The notes beneath the pieces were generated by a model. The model searched no databases. It was given only the letters and a program-made list of their open reading frames with translations, and was not told the origin of the DNA. This document shows positions 1-10,360 of a stretch of DNA of 64,000 bases, one piece after another; the stretch's first letter is position 1, and every line of letters starts with the position of its first letter. A program made the translations under genes and the position numbers. Origin of the DNA: Streptomyces atroolivaceus (GTDB taxonomy: Bacteria > Actinomycetota > Actinomycetes > Streptomycetales > Streptomycetaceae); contig NZ_JNXG01000002.1 of NCBI RefSeq assembly GCF_000717025.1, positions 1,240,001 to 1,304,000 on the forward strand, written 5' to 3'.

Positions 1-138
1 TACCCCGTCCCGGGTGCCGGCCCGGCCGCTCAGCCGGTGCTCGCGGGCAGTGCGTTCCCGATGCAGGGGCGCTCACATGATGAGACTCCCGTCCCACCCA
101 CTTGACACCGCACGTGTGCCGGAGAGAGGGTCAATGCC

Positions 139-180
139 ATGCGCACCCGAATTCTCGTACTTGGAAAGCGCGTCGGCTGA
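139..180 (+). CDS. ilvB operon leader peptide (13 aa)
   Basis: A short ORF encodes MRTRILVLGKRVG and ends in TGA, 142 bp upstream of ilvB. It has its own purine-rich ribosome binding site (ggagagaggg at 121-130). Residues 5-8 are Ile-Leu-Val-Leu, the end products of the downstream pathway. A stem-loop with a T run follows at 225-258, so the arrangement is that of a ribosome-mediated attenuator: stalling at the branched-chain codons should favour read-through. Attenuation of ilvB operons by such leaders has been predicted in other actinobacteria. The promoter is unresolved; CATGAT at 76-81 is a possible -10 hexamer. Confidence 0.8.
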   Translation: MRTRILVLGKRVG

Positions 181-224
181 AGCAGGGTCACTCATGGACA
201 CCTTGCAGACCGCACCGGCGCGCT

Positions 225-258
225 CCCCTCGCTTGCCTCACGGCACGAGGGGTTTTTT
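225..258 (+). terminator. Attenuator terminator upstream of ilvB
   Basis: CCCCTCG (225-231) pairs with CGAGGGG (246-252) around a 14-nt loop, and six T residues follow at 253-258. A T run this long is rare in this genome and marks an intrinsic terminator. It lies between the leader peptide stop (180) and the ilvB start (323), which fits termination when branched-chain amino acids are plentiful. The competing antiterminator was not worked out. Confidence 0.8.
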
Positions 259-322
259 GTTGCACCGGGACCTCTCAAAACCCCGCAAAAACACCGCATA
301 AACCCTCAGCTTCGAGAAGAGA

Positions 323-2179
323 ATGCCGATGACCGAGCAGGCCACCGGGGCCCAGCACCCGCAGCCGCGGGCCCGTAACGGCGGACCGTCCTCCGCCTCC
401 GTTGAGCACCTCACGGGCGCGCAGTCCCTCATCCGCTCTCTCGAGGAAGTCGGCGCCGACACCGTATTCGGACTCCCCGGCGGCTGCATCCTGCCGGCCT
501 ACGACCCGCTGATGGACTCCACCCGGGTCCGCCACATCCTGGTCCGCCACGAGCAGGGTGCCGGTCACGCGGCCACCGGCTACGCGCAGGCCACCGGCAA
601 GGTCGGGGTCTGCATGGTCACCTCGGGGCCCGGTGCCACCAATCTGGTCACCCCGATCGCCGACGCGGCCATGGACTCCGTGCCGCTGGTCGCGATCACC
701 GGCCAGGTGGCCTCCGCGGCCATCGGTACGGACGCCTTCCAGGAAGCCGACATCTGCGGCATCACCATGCCGATCACGAAGCACAACTTCCTGGTCACCC
801 GCGCCGAGGACATCGCGCACACGGTCGCCGAGGCGTTCCACATCGCCTCCACCGGCCGGCCGGGACCCGTCCTCGTCGACATCGCCAAGGACGCGCTGCA
901 GTCGAAGACGACCTTCAGCTGGCCGCCGACGATGGACCTGCCCGGCTACCGCCCGGTCACCAAGCCGCACGCCAAGCAGATCCGCGAGGCCGCCAAGCTC
1001 ATCACGCAGGCCAAGCGTCCCGTGCTCTACGTCGGCGGCGGCGTCATGAAGGCCGGCGCCACCGCCGAGCTGAAGGTCCTGGCAGAGCTCACCGGAGCGC
1101 CCGTCACCACCACCCTGATGGCGCTCGGCTCCTTCCCCGACAGCCACCCGCTGCACGTGGGAATGCCCGGCATGCACGGTTCGGTCACCGCCGTCACCGC
1201 GCTGCAGAAGGCCGACCTGATCGTCGCGCTCGGGGCCAGGTTCGACGACCGCGTCACCGGCAAGCTGGACAGCTTCGCGCCGTACGCCAAGATCGTCCAC
1301 GCGGACATCGACCCGGCCGAGATCGGCAAGAACCGCGCCGCCGACGTCCCGATCGTCGGTGACGCCCGCGAGGTCATCGCCGACCTCGTCCAGGCGGTCC
1401 AGGCGGAACACACCGAGGGCAACACCGGTGACTACGGCGCCTGGTGGAAGGACCTCAACCGCTGGCGCGAGACCTACCCGGTCGGCTACGACCTGCCGGA
1501 GGACGGCAGCCTCTCGCCGCAGCAGGTCATCCAGCGCATCGGCGAACTCGCCCCCGAGGGAACGATCTTCGCTGCGGGCGTCGGCCAGCACCAGATGTGG
1601 GCCTCGCACTTCATCCAGTACGAACAGCCCGCCACCTGGCTCAACTCCGGCGGTGCCGGAACCATGGGGTACGCCGTCCCGGCCGCCATGGGCGCCAAGG
1701 CGGGCATGCCCGACCGTGCCGTCTGGGCGATCGACGGCGACGGCTGCTTCCAGATGACCAACCAGGAACTCACCACCTGCGCGCTCAACAACATCCCGAT
1801 CAAGGTCGCGATCATCAACAACGGCGCCCTCGGGATGGTCCGCCAGTGGCAGACCCTGTTCTACAACCAGCGGTACTCCAACACCGTGCTGCACTCCGGC
1901 GCGGACACGGACGGCAACGCCGCCAAGGGCACCCGCGTGCCGGACTTCGTCAAGCTGTCCGAGGCGATGGGCTGCTACGCGATCCGCTGCGAGGACCCGG
2001 CCGACCTGGACAAGGTCATCGCCGAGGCCAACGCGATCAACGACCGCCCGGTCGTCATCGACTTCATCGTCCACGAGGACGCCATGGTGTGGCCGATGGT
2101 CGCCGCCGGCACCTCGAACGACGAGGTCATGGCGGCGCGCGGTGTCCGCCCCGACTTCGGCGACAACGAAGACGACTGA
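323..2179 (+). CDS. ilvB: Acetolactate synthase large subunit
   Basis: ThDP- and FAD-dependent enzyme joining two pyruvates to acetolactate, or pyruvate and 2-oxobutanoate to acetohydroxybutanoate, the first common step of valine, leucine and isoleucine synthesis. The protein has 618 residues, the usual length. Glu77 in [10 protein letters not shown] is the ThDP-activating glutamate. The GDG...NN ThDP/Mg motif is visible around residues 473-500 (IDGDGCFQM and [10 protein letters not shown]). The first 30 residues are a low-complexity extension before the conserved domain. The gene is first of ilvB-ilvN-ilvC, behind the leader peptide and attenuator at 139-258. ATG at 329 is a second possible start, two codons downstream. 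Confidence 0.97.
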   Translation: MPMTEQATGAQHPQPRARNGGPSSASVEHLTGAQSLIRSLEEVGADTVFGLPGGCILPAYDPLMDSTRVRHILVRHEQGAGHAATGYAQATGKVGVCMVTSGPGATNLVTPIADAAMDSVPLVAITGQVASAAIGTDAFQEADICGITMPITKHNFLVTRAEDIAHTVAEAFHIASTGRPGPVLVDIAKDALQSKTTFSWPPTMDLPGYRPVTKPHAKQIREAAKLITQAKRPVLYVGGGVMKAGATAELKVLAELTGAPVTTTLMALGSFPDSHPLHVGMPGMHGSVTAVTALQKADLIVALGARFDDRVTGKLDSFAPYAKIVHADIDPAEIGKNRAADVPIVGDAREVIADLVQAVQAEHTEGNTGDYGAWWKDLNRWRETYPVGYDLPEDGSLSPQQVIQRIGELAPEGTIFAAGVGQHQMWASHFIQYEQPATWLNSGGAGTMGYAVPAAMGAKAGMPDRAVWAIDGDGCFQMTNQELTTCALNNIPIKVAIINNGALGMVRQWQTLFYNQRYSNTVLHSGADTDGNAAKGTRVPDFVKLSEAMGCYAIRCEDPADLDKVIAEANAINDRPVVIDFIVHEDAMVWPMVAAGTSNDEVMAARGVRPDFGDNEDD

Positions 2180-2202
2180 GAGACAGAGAGAGACCGACTC
2201 CA

Positions 2203-2730
2203 ATGTCCAGTAAGCACACGCTCTCCGTCCTGGTCGAGAACAAGCCGGGTGTCCTCGCCCGGATCACGGCCCTGTTCTCCCGGCGCGGCTTCAACATCGA
2301 CTCGCTCGCGGTCGGTACCACCGAACATCCCGACATCTCACGCATCACCATTGTCGTGAACGTCGAGGGCCTGCCCCTGGAGCAGGTGACCAAGCAGCTC
2401 AACAAGCTGGTCAACGTCCTGAAGATCGTCGAACTCGAGCCCACCGCAGCGATCCAGCGGGAGCTCGTCCTGGTGAAGGTCCGCGCCGACAACGAGACCC
2501 GGTCCCAGATCGTCGAGATCGTCCAGCTGTTCCGAGCCAAGACCGTGGACGTCTCCCCGGAGGCCGTCACGATCGAGGCGACAGGGGGCGCAGAAAAGCT
2601 GGAGGCCATGCTCAAGATGCTGGAGCAGTTCGGCATCAAGGAGCTCGTCCAGTCCGGCACCATCGCCATAGGGCGCGGCGCGCGCTCGATCACCGACCGT
2701 TCCCTGCGCGCACTCGACCGTACGGCGTAA
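2203..2730 (+). CDS. ilvN: Acetolactate synthase small (regulatory) subunit
   Basis: Regulatory subunit that activates IlvB and confers valine feedback inhibition. The 175-residue protein starts MSSKHTLSVLVENKPGVLAR. An N-terminal ACT domain spans about residues 5-80, with the ligand-loop motif NKPGVLARI, and a C-terminal ACT-like domain covers about residues 85-165. It starts 23 bp after ilvB stops, preceded by the purine-rich stretch gagagacagagagagacc. A 105-bp gap to ilvC follows, with a small hairpin (CTCGCC 2745-2750 with GGCGAG 2759-2764), so some transcription may end or be processed there. Confidence 0.96.
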   Translation: MSSKHTLSVLVENKPGVLARITALFSRRGFNIDSLAVGTTEHPDISRITIVVNVEGLPLEQVTKQLNKLVNVLKIVELEPTAAIQRELVLVKVRADNETRSQIVEIVQLFRAKTVDVSPEAVTIEATGGAEKLEAMLKMLEQFGIKELVQSGTIAIGRGARSITDRSLRALDRTA

Positions 2731-3837
<1,107 letters not shown>

Positions 3838-3844
3838 GTTCTCA

Positions 3845-3878
3845 CCGGGGGGCAGGTCCGCACGGACCTGCCCCCCGG
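3845..3878 (+). terminator. Terminator after ilvC
   Basis: A perfect 16-bp inverted repeat (CCGGGGGGCAGGTCCG at 3845-3860 with its complement at 3863-3878) leaves only a 2-nt spacer and begins seven bases after the ilvC stop. It has no T run, as is common for terminators in very GC-rich actinobacteria. It should end the ilvBNC transcript. Confidence 0.75.
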
Positions 3879-3995
3879 CGCAAGGCCGGCCTCACACCCC
3901 GTGTCACTGCGGGGAGAGGCGGGTGGCAGGAGGGCGGCACCGTACGTCTGTACAGACCGTCCACCCCGTGCGGGTGATCCTTCCACCAGGGCGCA

Positions 3996-4022
3996 TTGCG
4001 TGCCCGGCCGCATGACTACACT
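3996..4022 (+). promoter_or_regulatory. Candidate serA promoter in the 302-bp ilvC-serA gap
   Basis: TTGCGT (3996-4001) and TACACT (4017-4022) are separated by 15 bp and resemble vegetative -35 and -10 hexamers. Transcription from here would give a leader of about 110 nt before serA. The leader contains a perfect 8-bp hairpin (CGGCCGTC 4096-4103 with GACGGCCG 4106-4113) just upstream of the serA ribosome binding site. Nothing else was recognised in the gap apart from the ilvC terminator. The spacing is shorter than ideal, so this is tentative. Confidence 0.4.
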
Positions 4023-4139
4023 CTCAACAACACATACACGCGTCAGGGCCCACAGTGTCGTGCGTCTTCCACGCGGCTAGCCCCTCCACCGCCTGCGGCC
4101 GTCGGGACGGCCGTCCGCACTGGACTTGTGAGGACACAC

Positions 4140-5732
4140 GTGAGCTCGAAACCTGTCGTACTCATCGCCGAAGAGCTGTCGCCCGCCACGGTTGACGCCC
4201 TGGGTCCGGACTTCGAGATCCGGCACTGCAACGGCGCGGACCGCGCTGCACTCCTCCCCGCGATCGCCGACGTGGACGCGATCCTGGTGCGCTCCGCCAC
4301 CAAGGTCGACGCCGAGGCCATCGCCGCGGCCAAGCAGCTCAAGGTCGTCGCCCGTGCCGGCGTCGGTCTGGACAACGTCGACGTCTCCTCGGCCACCAAG
4401 GCCGGCGTGATGGTCGTCAACGCGCCGACGTCCAACATCGTCACCGCCGCCGAGCTGGCCTGCGGTCTGCTCGTCGCCACCGCGCGCAACATCCCCCAGG
4501 CCAACACCGCCCTGAAGAACGGCGAGTGGAAGCGCTCCAAGTACACGGGTGTCGAGCTCAGCGAGAAGGTCCTCGGCGTCGTCGGCCTCGGCCGTATCGG
4601 TGTGCTGGTCGCGCAGCGCATGTCGGCCTTCGGCATGAAGATCGTCGCGTACGACCCCTACGTACAGCCCGCGCGCGCCGCCCAGATGGGCGTCAAGCTC
4701 CTCACGCTGGACGAGCTGCTCGAGGTCTCCGACTTCATCACGGTGCACCTCCCCAAGACCCCCGAGACGCTCGGCCTGATCGGCGACGACGCGCTGCACA
4801 AGGTGAAGCCCTCGGTGCGCATCGTCAACGCCGCGCGCGGCGGCATCGTCGACGAGGACGCGCTGGCCTCCGCCCTCAAGGAGGGCCGGGTCGCCGGTGC
4901 CGGTCTGGACGTCTACACCAAGGAGCCCTGCACGGACTCCCCGCTGTTCCAGTTCGACCAGGTCGTCTGCACCCCGCACCTCGGTGCCTCCACCGACGAG
5001 GCGCAGGAGAAGGCGGGCATCGCGGTCGCCAAGTCCGTCCGCCTCGCCCTCGCCGGTGAGCTCGTCCCCGACGCGGTCAACGTCCAGGGCGGCGTCATCG
5101 CCGAGGACGTGCGCCCCGGGCTGCCGCTCGCCGAGAAGCTCGGCCGCATCTTCACCGCGCTCGCGGGCGAGGTCGCGGCCCGTCTCGACGTCGAGGTCTA
5201 CGGCGAGATCACCCAGCACGACGTGAAGGTGCTCGAACTCTCCGCGCTCAAGGGCGTCTTCGAGGACGTCGTCGACGAGACCGTCAGCTACGTCAACGCC
5301 CCGCTCTTCGCGCAGGAGCGCGGTGTCGAGGTCCGCCTCACCACCAGCTCCGAGTCGCCGGACCACCGCAACGTGGTGACCGTCCGAGGCACGCTGTCGA
5401 GCGGCGAGGAGGTCGCGGTCTCCGGCACCCTGGCCGGTCCCAAGCACCTCCAGAAGATCGTCGCGATCGGCGAGCACGACGTCGACCTGGCGCTCGCCGA
5501 CCACATGGTCGTCCTGCGGTACGAGGACCGCCCCGGCGTCGTGGGCGCGGTCGGCAAGATCCTCGGGGAGGCCGGTCTGAACATCGCCGGCATGCAGGTC
5601 TCGCGGAAGGACGCCGGCGGCGAGGCGCTGGTCGTCCTCACCGTCGACGACACCATCCCGCAGTCGGTCCTCACCGAGATCGCCGAGGAGATCGGCGCCG
5701 CCTCGGCACGTTCGGTCAACCTCACGGACTGA
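4140..5732 (+). CDS. serA: D-3-phosphoglycerate dehydrogenase
   Basis: Oxidises 3-phosphoglycerate to 3-phosphohydroxypyruvate with NAD, the first step of serine synthesis. The 530-residue protein is the long form. It has a catalytic/NAD domain (about 1-315) with the nucleotide motif GLGRIG, catalytic Arg in NAARGGIVDE, Glu in YTKEP and His in TPHLGAS. An intervening (ASB) domain follows (about 320-450), then a C-terminal ACT domain (about 455-530, EDRPGVVGAVGKILGEAGLN) that binds serine. The GTG start at 4140 was chosen because GAGG lies at 4130-4133 and the conserved sequence begins SSKPVVLIAEE. The frame is open further upstream without family similarity. Confidence 0.95.
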   Translation: MSSKPVVLIAEELSPATVDALGPDFEIRHCNGADRAALLPAIADVDAILVRSATKVDAEAIAAAKQLKVVARAGVGLDNVDVSSATKAGVMVVNAPTSNIVTAAELACGLLVATARNIPQANTALKNGEWKRSKYTGVELSEKVLGVVGLGRIGVLVAQRMSAFGMKIVAYDPYVQPARAAQMGVKLLTLDELLEVSDFITVHLPKTPETLGLIGDDALHKVKPSVRIVNAARGGIVDEDALASALKEGRVAGAGLDVYTKEPCTDSPLFQFDQVVCTPHLGASTDEAQEKAGIAVAKSVRLALAGELVPDAVNVQGGVIAEDVRPGLPLAEKLGRIFTALAGEVAARLDVEVYGEITQHDVKVLELSALKGVFEDVVDETVSYVNAPLFAQERGVEVRLTTSSESPDHRNVVTVRGTLSSGEEVAVSGTLAGPKHLQKIVAIGEHDVDLALADHMVVLRYEDRPGVVGAVGKILGEAGLNIAGMQVSRKDAGGEALVVLTVDDTIPQSVLTEIAEEIGAASARSVNLTD

Positions 5733-5747
5733 TCACCCCTCCGTACG

Positions 5748-5797
5748 ACGACCGCGCCCGGCGGACAGATTCCGATCTGTCCGCCGGGCGCGGTCGT
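5748..5797 (+). terminator. Strong bidirectional terminator after serA
   Basis: A 23-bp perfect stem (5748-5770 with 5775-5797) closes a TCCG tetraloop. It starts 15 bp after the serA stop and lies between convergent genes, 32 bp from the end of the minus-strand membrane protein gene, so it probably terminates both transcripts. Confidence 0.85.
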
Positions 5798-5829
5798 ACG
5801 TGCTTCCCGGGGCACCGCACCCAGGGGCC

Positions 5830-6183
5830 TCAGCCGTCGACGTGCCCGGTGAAGAGCAGGACGAGGAACGCCGTCCAGCCGAGTGTGCTGATCAGGGCCG
5901 GGAAGGCTGCGGCAGCCACGCATCCGGCCACGGCGAGTTCCTTACGGCGGCGCCTGCGGGCCGGCGTCCGGGCGAGGAACCAGCTCGGCAGGATCAGCGC
6001 GTACGCGAGCACCAGGCCGCCGGTCAGCAGGAACGGCCGCTCGGCGAACGCGTTCTCCGCCCCTGAGGCCACGATCGCCGGCAGCGGTGCCGACAGGGTG
6101 CCCGCCAGAGGGGCGACCCACCACCGCGGGTCGGCCTCCGCGCGCGCGGAGACGAGGGCGGGGGGCCGGATGTCGTTGCTCAT
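5830..6183 (-). CDS. Small membrane protein, unknown function
   Basis: A 117-residue protein with three hydrophobic stretches, at about residues 21-40 (WWVAPLAGTLSAPLPAIVAS), 50-71 and 83-112. They are separated by an Arg-rich loop (ARTPARRRRRKE) that probably faces the cytoplasm. I do not recognise a family. It lies 96 bp downstream of the PucR-type regulator gene on the same strand and ends at the strong serA terminator, so it may be cotranscribed with the regulator. Codon bias supports coding. Confidence 0.7.
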   Translation of the reverse strand: MSNDIRPPALVSARAEADPRWWVAPLAGTLSAPLPAIVASGAENAFAERPFLLTGGLVLAYALILPSWFLARTPARRRRRKELAVAGCVAAAAFPALISTLGWTAFLVLLFTGHVDG

Positions 6184-6279
6184 GGCTCCAGTTGACCGTC
6201 CGGGGCACCGCTGTCCCCTCCGCCGTCGTACTCAGCCGCTGCCCGTGGCGTACTCAACCGCGGGCGGTGCGCCCGGCGC

Positions 6280-7419
6280 TCACAGGCGGGCCTGCTTGAG
6301 CGCCATGTGCAGCAGCAGCCGGTCCTCGCCGTCGTTCAGGTCGAGGCCGGTGAGCTGCTGGACCCGGGCGAGACGGTAGTAGAGCGTCTGTCGGTGGATG
6401 CCCAGCTCGGCTGCGGTCCGGCTCGCCTGGCCCGCACGGTCGAGGAAGACCTCGGCGGTGCGGGCCAGTTCCGCGTGGGGCGGGGTCAGCAGGGGGCGGA
6501 CGGCCTGGTCCGGTCCGGAGTCCGGGACGTGGGGCAGCGCAGCGAGGAGCCGGTAGGGGCCGATGGCCGACCAGTCGGCGACCGGGCCGAAGCGAGGTTC
6601 CGCCGAGGCGGCACGGGCGGCGCACAGGGCCTCGTGCCAGGAGTCGGCCAGTTCCGCCAGCCCCCGGCGTGCGGGGGCGAGGCCACCGGTCGCGGCGGTC
6701 CCGGCGGCGGTGCGCAGCCGCTCCGCGGCCGTCGTCGCCGGGTCGAGCGCCTCGGGGGAGCGCAGCCGGACCAGTGCGGCCAGCGCCTGGGTACCCGCTC
6801 CGGGCACCGCGGCGAGGGCCGCCGCCGAGGGCACCGTACGCACGGAAGGGGTCTCGCCCGGCCACGGCGTCACGCACACCACGGTGTGCAAACCGTCCGC
6901 GTCGGCGCCGAGGGCCTCGTGCAGCGCGGTCAACGCCATGTCGCGCTGCCAGCCGCGCCCGGCGACGAGCACCGCGCCGAACTCCCGGGAGAGGTCGGCG
7001 CCGGCCCGCTCCTCGTCGGCGAGCAGGGCGCCGATCCGGGCGGCGACGTCCGTCGCCGCGGTCAGCTGTTCGTCGGTCGGTCCCGGATCGGCGTCGAGCA
7101 GCCAGACGTAGCCCAGGACGACACCCCGATGGCGCACCGGGAGGCAGATGCGGTCCCGGAAGACCCCGGCCTCCGGGGCGGCCGGGATGCGGACCGGGCC
7201 CGTCGCGCGGGTGATGCCGAAGCCCTCGAACCACGCGCGGACCGCGGGGGTGGAGCGCCGGGTGAGGATCGAGCGCGTACGGACGGGGTCCATGGCCGTG
7301 TCGTCGTCACTGTCGTGGGCCCCGAAGGCGACCAGGCCGAAGTCGCGGTTCTCCAGGGTCGCGGGGGCGCTGAGCAGCGCGGAGATCTCGTCGACCAGCT
7401 CCTGGTAATCGCCCTTCAC
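6280..7419 (-). CDS. PucR-family transcriptional regulator, probable control of proline catabolism
   Basis: A 379-residue protein. Its N-terminal half resembles a GAF-like sensor region. The C-terminus (about residues 320-379) is the PucR helix-turn-helix, [20 protein letters not shown], with the characteristic ending. GTG at 7419 was chosen because the similarity starts at [11 protein letters not shown]; an upstream ATG at 7467 in the same frame would add 16 residues. It is divergent from the proline dehydrogenase gene at 7597 across about 180 bp. PucR-type proteins next to putA-like genes commonly activate proline use, so that role is inferred here. Confidence 0.85.
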   Translation of the reverse strand: MKGDYQELVDEISALLSAPATLENRDFGLVAFGAHDSDDDTAMDPVRTRSILTRRSTPAVRAWFEGFGITRATGPVRIPAAPEAGVFRDRICLPVRHRGVVLGYVWLLDADPGPTDEQLTAATDVAARIGALLADEERAGADLSREFGAVLVAGRGWQRDMALTALHEALGADADGLHTVVCVTPWPGETPSVRTVPSAAALAAVPGAGTQALAALVRLRSPEALDPATTAAERLRTAAGTAATGGLAPARRGLAELADSWHEALCAARAASAEPRFGPVADWSAIGPYRLLAALPHVPDSGPDQAVRPLLTPPHAELARTAEVFLDRAGQASRTAAELGIHRQTLYYRLARVQQLTGLDLNDGEDRLLLHMALKQARL

Positions 7420-7596
7420 CCCGTCATTCTCGCATCTCTTCAGACAAATGTCTGAGATCCAGTACACGGATGCGTGACAGCTGTCGATGGCACGTGCCGA
7501 CCGGGATCCCTAGATTTCACAGTGGTTCTCCGTGCCGTCCCGGTCTGTTCACATGTGTACCGGTACGGCCTCGTTCGTACTCCGTGGAGGTGCCCC

Positions 7597-8523
7597 GTGC
7601 TGGGTCCCGTGATTCTCGCCGCGTCACGCAGCGACAAGATGCGTCGTTTCATCTCGGCCGCGCCGGGCACCAAGCAGGTCGTCGACCGGTTCATCGCCGG
7701 CGAGAGCGTCGACCAGGTCGTTCCGGTCATCGAGGACGCGGCCGCCAAGGGCCTCGAGGTGACCCTGGACGTCGTGGGTGAGGACATCACCACCCCCGAA
7801 CAGGCCGCCGCCGCACGCGACGCCTACCTGGAGCTCATCGGCCGCCTCGAGGAGCTCGGGCTCGGCGCCCGTGCCGAGATGTCCGTCAAGCTGTCGATGT
7901 TCGGCCAAGCGCTGGAGGGCGGCCACGAGCTCGCCCTCGCCAACGTCCGTCCCGTCGTGGAGGCCGCCGCCGCGATCGGCACCACGGTCACGCTGGACGC
8001 CGAGGACCACACCACCCTCGACTCGATGTTCACCATCCACGAGGAGCTGCGGAAGGACTTCCCGCAGACCGGCTGTGTGATCCAGTCCTACCTGTTCCGC
8101 ACCGAGGCCGACGCCCGCCGCCTCGCCGCCGAGGGCAGCAGGGTCCGGCTGGTGAAGGGCGCGTACAAGGAGCCGGCCTCCGTCGCGTACCAGAGCAAGC
8201 CGGAGATCGACAAGGCGTACGTCCGCATCCTGAAGACGCTGATGCAGGGCGAGGGCTACCCGATGATCGGCTCCCACGATCCCCGTCTCATCGCCATCGG
8301 CCAGGAGCTCGCACGGCAGGCAGGGCGCAAACTGGATGAGTACGAGTTCCAGATGCTGTACGGCATCCGCAGCGAGGAGCACGTCCGGCTCGCGGCCGAG
8401 GGCCACCGGATGCGCGTCTACACGGCGTACGGCACCGACTGGTACGGATACTTCATGCGCCGCCTCGCGGAGAAGCCGGCCAACCTGCTGTTCTTCGGCC
8501 GATCCGTTCTCACCAAGGGCTGA
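7597..8523 (+). CDS. Proline dehydrogenase (monofunctional)
   Basis: FAD enzyme oxidising L-proline to 1-pyrroline-5-carboxylate. The 308-residue protein has the compact TIM-barrel size of monofunctional Gram-positive enzymes. Visible motifs are LDAEDHTTLDS, VKGAYKEP (FAD/substrate region) and FQMLYGIR near the C-terminus. GTG at 7597 is taken as the start because GGAGG lies at 7586-7590 and the protein then begins VLGPVILAASRSDKMRR. The frame is open for 41 codons upstream without family-like sequence. The stop is followed by a short imperfect repetition of aagggctgaacca. The next gene encodes the second enzyme of the pathway. Confidence 0.93.
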   Translation: MLGPVILAASRSDKMRRFISAAPGTKQVVDRFIAGESVDQVVPVIEDAAAKGLEVTLDVVGEDITTPEQAAAARDAYLELIGRLEELGLGARAEMSVKLSMFGQALEGGHELALANVRPVVEAAAAIGTTVTLDAEDHTTLDSMFTIHEELRKDFPQTGCVIQSYLFRTEADARRLAAEGSRVRLVKGAYKEPASVAYQSKPEIDKAYVRILKTLMQGEGYPMIGSHDPRLIAIGQELARQAGRKLDEYEFQMLYGIRSEEHVRLAAEGHRMRVYTAYGTDWYGYFMRRLAEKPANLLFFGRSVLTKG

Positions 8524-8605
8524 ACCAAAGGGCTGAACCAAGGGCTCCACCAGGGCTGACCCGCCCGGCCGACCAACCCACCTCAACCAAGGAGACAAGG
8601 CACTC

Positions 8606-10237
8606 ATGGACGCTGTCACCCAGGTCCCCGCGCCGGTCAACGAGCCGGTCCACTCCTACGCCCCCGGCACCGCCGAGCGAGCCCGCCTGGAGGCGAAGCT
8701 CAAGGAGCTCGCCGAGAACCCGATCGACCTGCCGATGACCATCGGCGGCGAGAAGCGGATGGGCGGCGGCGCCCGCGTCGACGTCGTGCAGCCGCACAAC
8801 CACAAGGCCGTCATCGGCACCTTCGCCGGCGCCACCGAGCAGGACGCGCAGGACGCGGTCGACGCCGCCCTCGCCGCCGCCCCGGCCTGGCGCGCGATGG
8901 CCTTCGACGACCGCGCCGCGATCATCCTGCGCGCCGCCGAGCTGCTGTCCGGCCCCTGGCGCGAGACGCTGGCCGCCTCCACGATGCTCGGCCAGGGCAA
9001 GACCGCCCAGCAGGCCGAGATCGACACCCCCTGCGAGCTCGTCGACTTCTGGCGCTTCAACGTGCACTACGCGCGCCAGATCCTCGCGGAGCAGCCCCCG
9101 GCCAACTCCACCGGCGTGTGGAACCGCATGGACCACCGCCCGCTGGAGGGCTTCGTCTACGCGATCACGCCGTTCAACTTCACCGCCATCGCGGGCAACC
9201 TGCCTACCGCCCCCGCGCTCATGGGCAACGTCGTCGTGTGGAAGCCGTCCCCGACGCAGACCCACGCCGCCGTGCTGCTGATGCAGCTCCTGGAGGAGGC
9301 CGGACTCCCCAAGGGCGTCATCAACCTGGTGACCGGCGACGGTATCGCCGTCTCCGAGGTGGCCCTGAACCACCGCGACCTGGCCGGCATCCACTTCACC
9401 GGCTCGACCCCCACCTTCCAGCACCTGTGGAAGACGGTCGGCAACAACATCGCCAACTACCGCACCTACCCCCGGCTCGTCGGCGAGACCGGTGGCAAGG
9501 ACTTCGTCGTCGCGCACCCCAGCGCCGACCGCGCCGTGCTGAGGACCGCGCTGACCCGTGGCTCCTTCGAGTACCAGGGCCAGAAGTGCTCGGCGTCCTC
9601 CCGCGCCTACGTCCCCGCCTCCATCTGGAACTCCGGGTTCAAGGAGGAGTTCGCGGCCGAGGTCGACGGCATCACCATGGGTGACGTCACCGACCTGTCG
9701 CACTTCATGGGCGCCGTCATCGACGAGCGATCCTTCGCGAAGAACAAGGCCGCGATCGACCGCGCCGCCGCCGACCCGACCTGCACGATCGTCGCGGGCG
9801 GCACGTACGACGACTCCGTCGGCTACTTCGTCCGCCCGACCGTCATCGTCTGCGACGACCCGGCCAACGAGGTCTTCACCACCGAGTACTTCGGCCCGAT
9901 CCTCGCCGTCCACGTCTACGAGGACGAGAAGTACGACACCATGCTGGAGCAGATGGAGTCGGTCTCCGACTACGCGCTGACCGGCGCGGTCATCGCCAAC
10001 GACCGAGCGGCGGCCGCCTACACGATGGACAAGCTCCGCTACGCGGCCGGCAACTTCTACATCAACGACAAGTCGACCGGTGCGGTCGTCGGCCAGCAGC
10101 CCTTCGGCGGCGGCCGTGCCTCCGGCACCAACGACAAGGCGGGCGCCCCGCAGAACCTGCAGCGCTGGACGCTGACCCGCGCCATCAAGGAGACGCTGGT
10201 CCCGCCGACCGACTACACCTACCCCCACCAGGGCTGA
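8606..10237 (+). CDS. rocA: 1-pyrroline-5-carboxylate dehydrogenase
   Basis: NAD-dependent aldehyde dehydrogenase that turns P5C/glutamate semialdehyde into glutamate, completing proline degradation. The 543-residue length matches the monofunctional P5CDH (PutA C-terminal-like) family. The catalytic cysteine is Cys328 in YQGQKCSASSR, the glutamate region is GETGGKDF, and the conserved C-terminal PFGGGRASGTNDKAG motif is present. The ATG at 8606 follows aaggaga. It lies 82 bp downstream of the proline dehydrogenase gene and is probably in one operon with it, under the divergent PucR-type regulator. Confidence 0.95.
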   Translation: MDAVTQVPAPVNEPVHSYAPGTAERARLEAKLKELAENPIDLPMTIGGEKRMGGGARVDVVQPHNHKAVIGTFAGATEQDAQDAVDAALAAAPAWRAMAFDDRAAIILRAAELLSGPWRETLAASTMLGQGKTAQQAEIDTPCELVDFWRFNVHYARQILAEQPPANSTGVWNRMDHRPLEGFVYAITPFNFTAIAGNLPTAPALMGNVVVWKPSPTQTHAAVLLMQLLEEAGLPKGVINLVTGDGIAVSEVALNHRDLAGIHFTGSTPTFQHLWKTVGNNIANYRTYPRLVGETGGKDFVVAHPSADRAVLRTALTRGSFEYQGQKCSASSRAYVPASIWNSGFKEEFAAEVDGITMGDVTDLSHFMGAVIDERSFAKNKAAIDRAAADPTCTIVAGGTYDDSVGYFVRPTVIVCDDPANEVFTTEYFGPILAVHVYEDEKYDTMLEQMESVSDYALTGAVIANDRAAAAYTMDKLRYAAGNFYINDKSTGAVVGQQPFGGGRASGTNDKAGAPQNLQRWTLTRAIKETLVPPTDYTYPHQG

Positions 10238-10246
10238 CAGCCCCCC

Positions 10247-10321
10247 GGGGCGCCCTGACCGGGCGCCCCGCACCACACTCCGCCTCCCGACCGGCTCCCC
10301 CCGCCGGCCGGGAGGCGGTTT
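10247..10321 (+). terminator. Tandem terminator hairpins between rocA and the GH3 gene
   Basis: Two hairpins follow rocA. The first pairs GGGGCGCCC (10247-10255) with GGGCGCCCC (10261-10269). The second pairs CCGCCTCCCG (10280-10289) with CGGGAGGCGG (10309-10318), contains an inner CCGGC/GCCGG stem, and is followed by TTT. The genes on either side converge, so the pair probably serves both. Confidence 0.75.
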
Positions 10322-10360
10322 CCATTCCCGGCCGGGGCCGTGAAGGACGCCCGTGCGGCT

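Noticed and set aside
102..107. TTGACA upstream of the ilvB leader peptide
   Set aside because: No acceptable -10 hexamer lies 16-18 bp downstream, and the leader's ribosome binding site occupies that space.
275..2203. 642-codon minus-strand ORF opposite ilvB, and similar long antisense ORFs throughout
   Set aside because: Shadow ORFs caused by GC-biased third positions; repetitive Arg/Gly/Asp/Val composition, no family motifs, and the opposite strand encodes well-known enzymes.
4012..4080. 22-codon ORF upstream of serA (starts MTTLSTTHTRVRAHS)
   Set aside because: It overlaps the best promoter -10 (TACACT 4017-4022), so it would start upstream of the transcript; no ribosome binding site and no serine-codon run or terminator.
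8518..8560. Imperfect repeat aagggctgaacca after the proline dehydrogenase gene
   Set aside because: Only two to three degenerate short copies including the stop codon; likely local slippage, no clear function.
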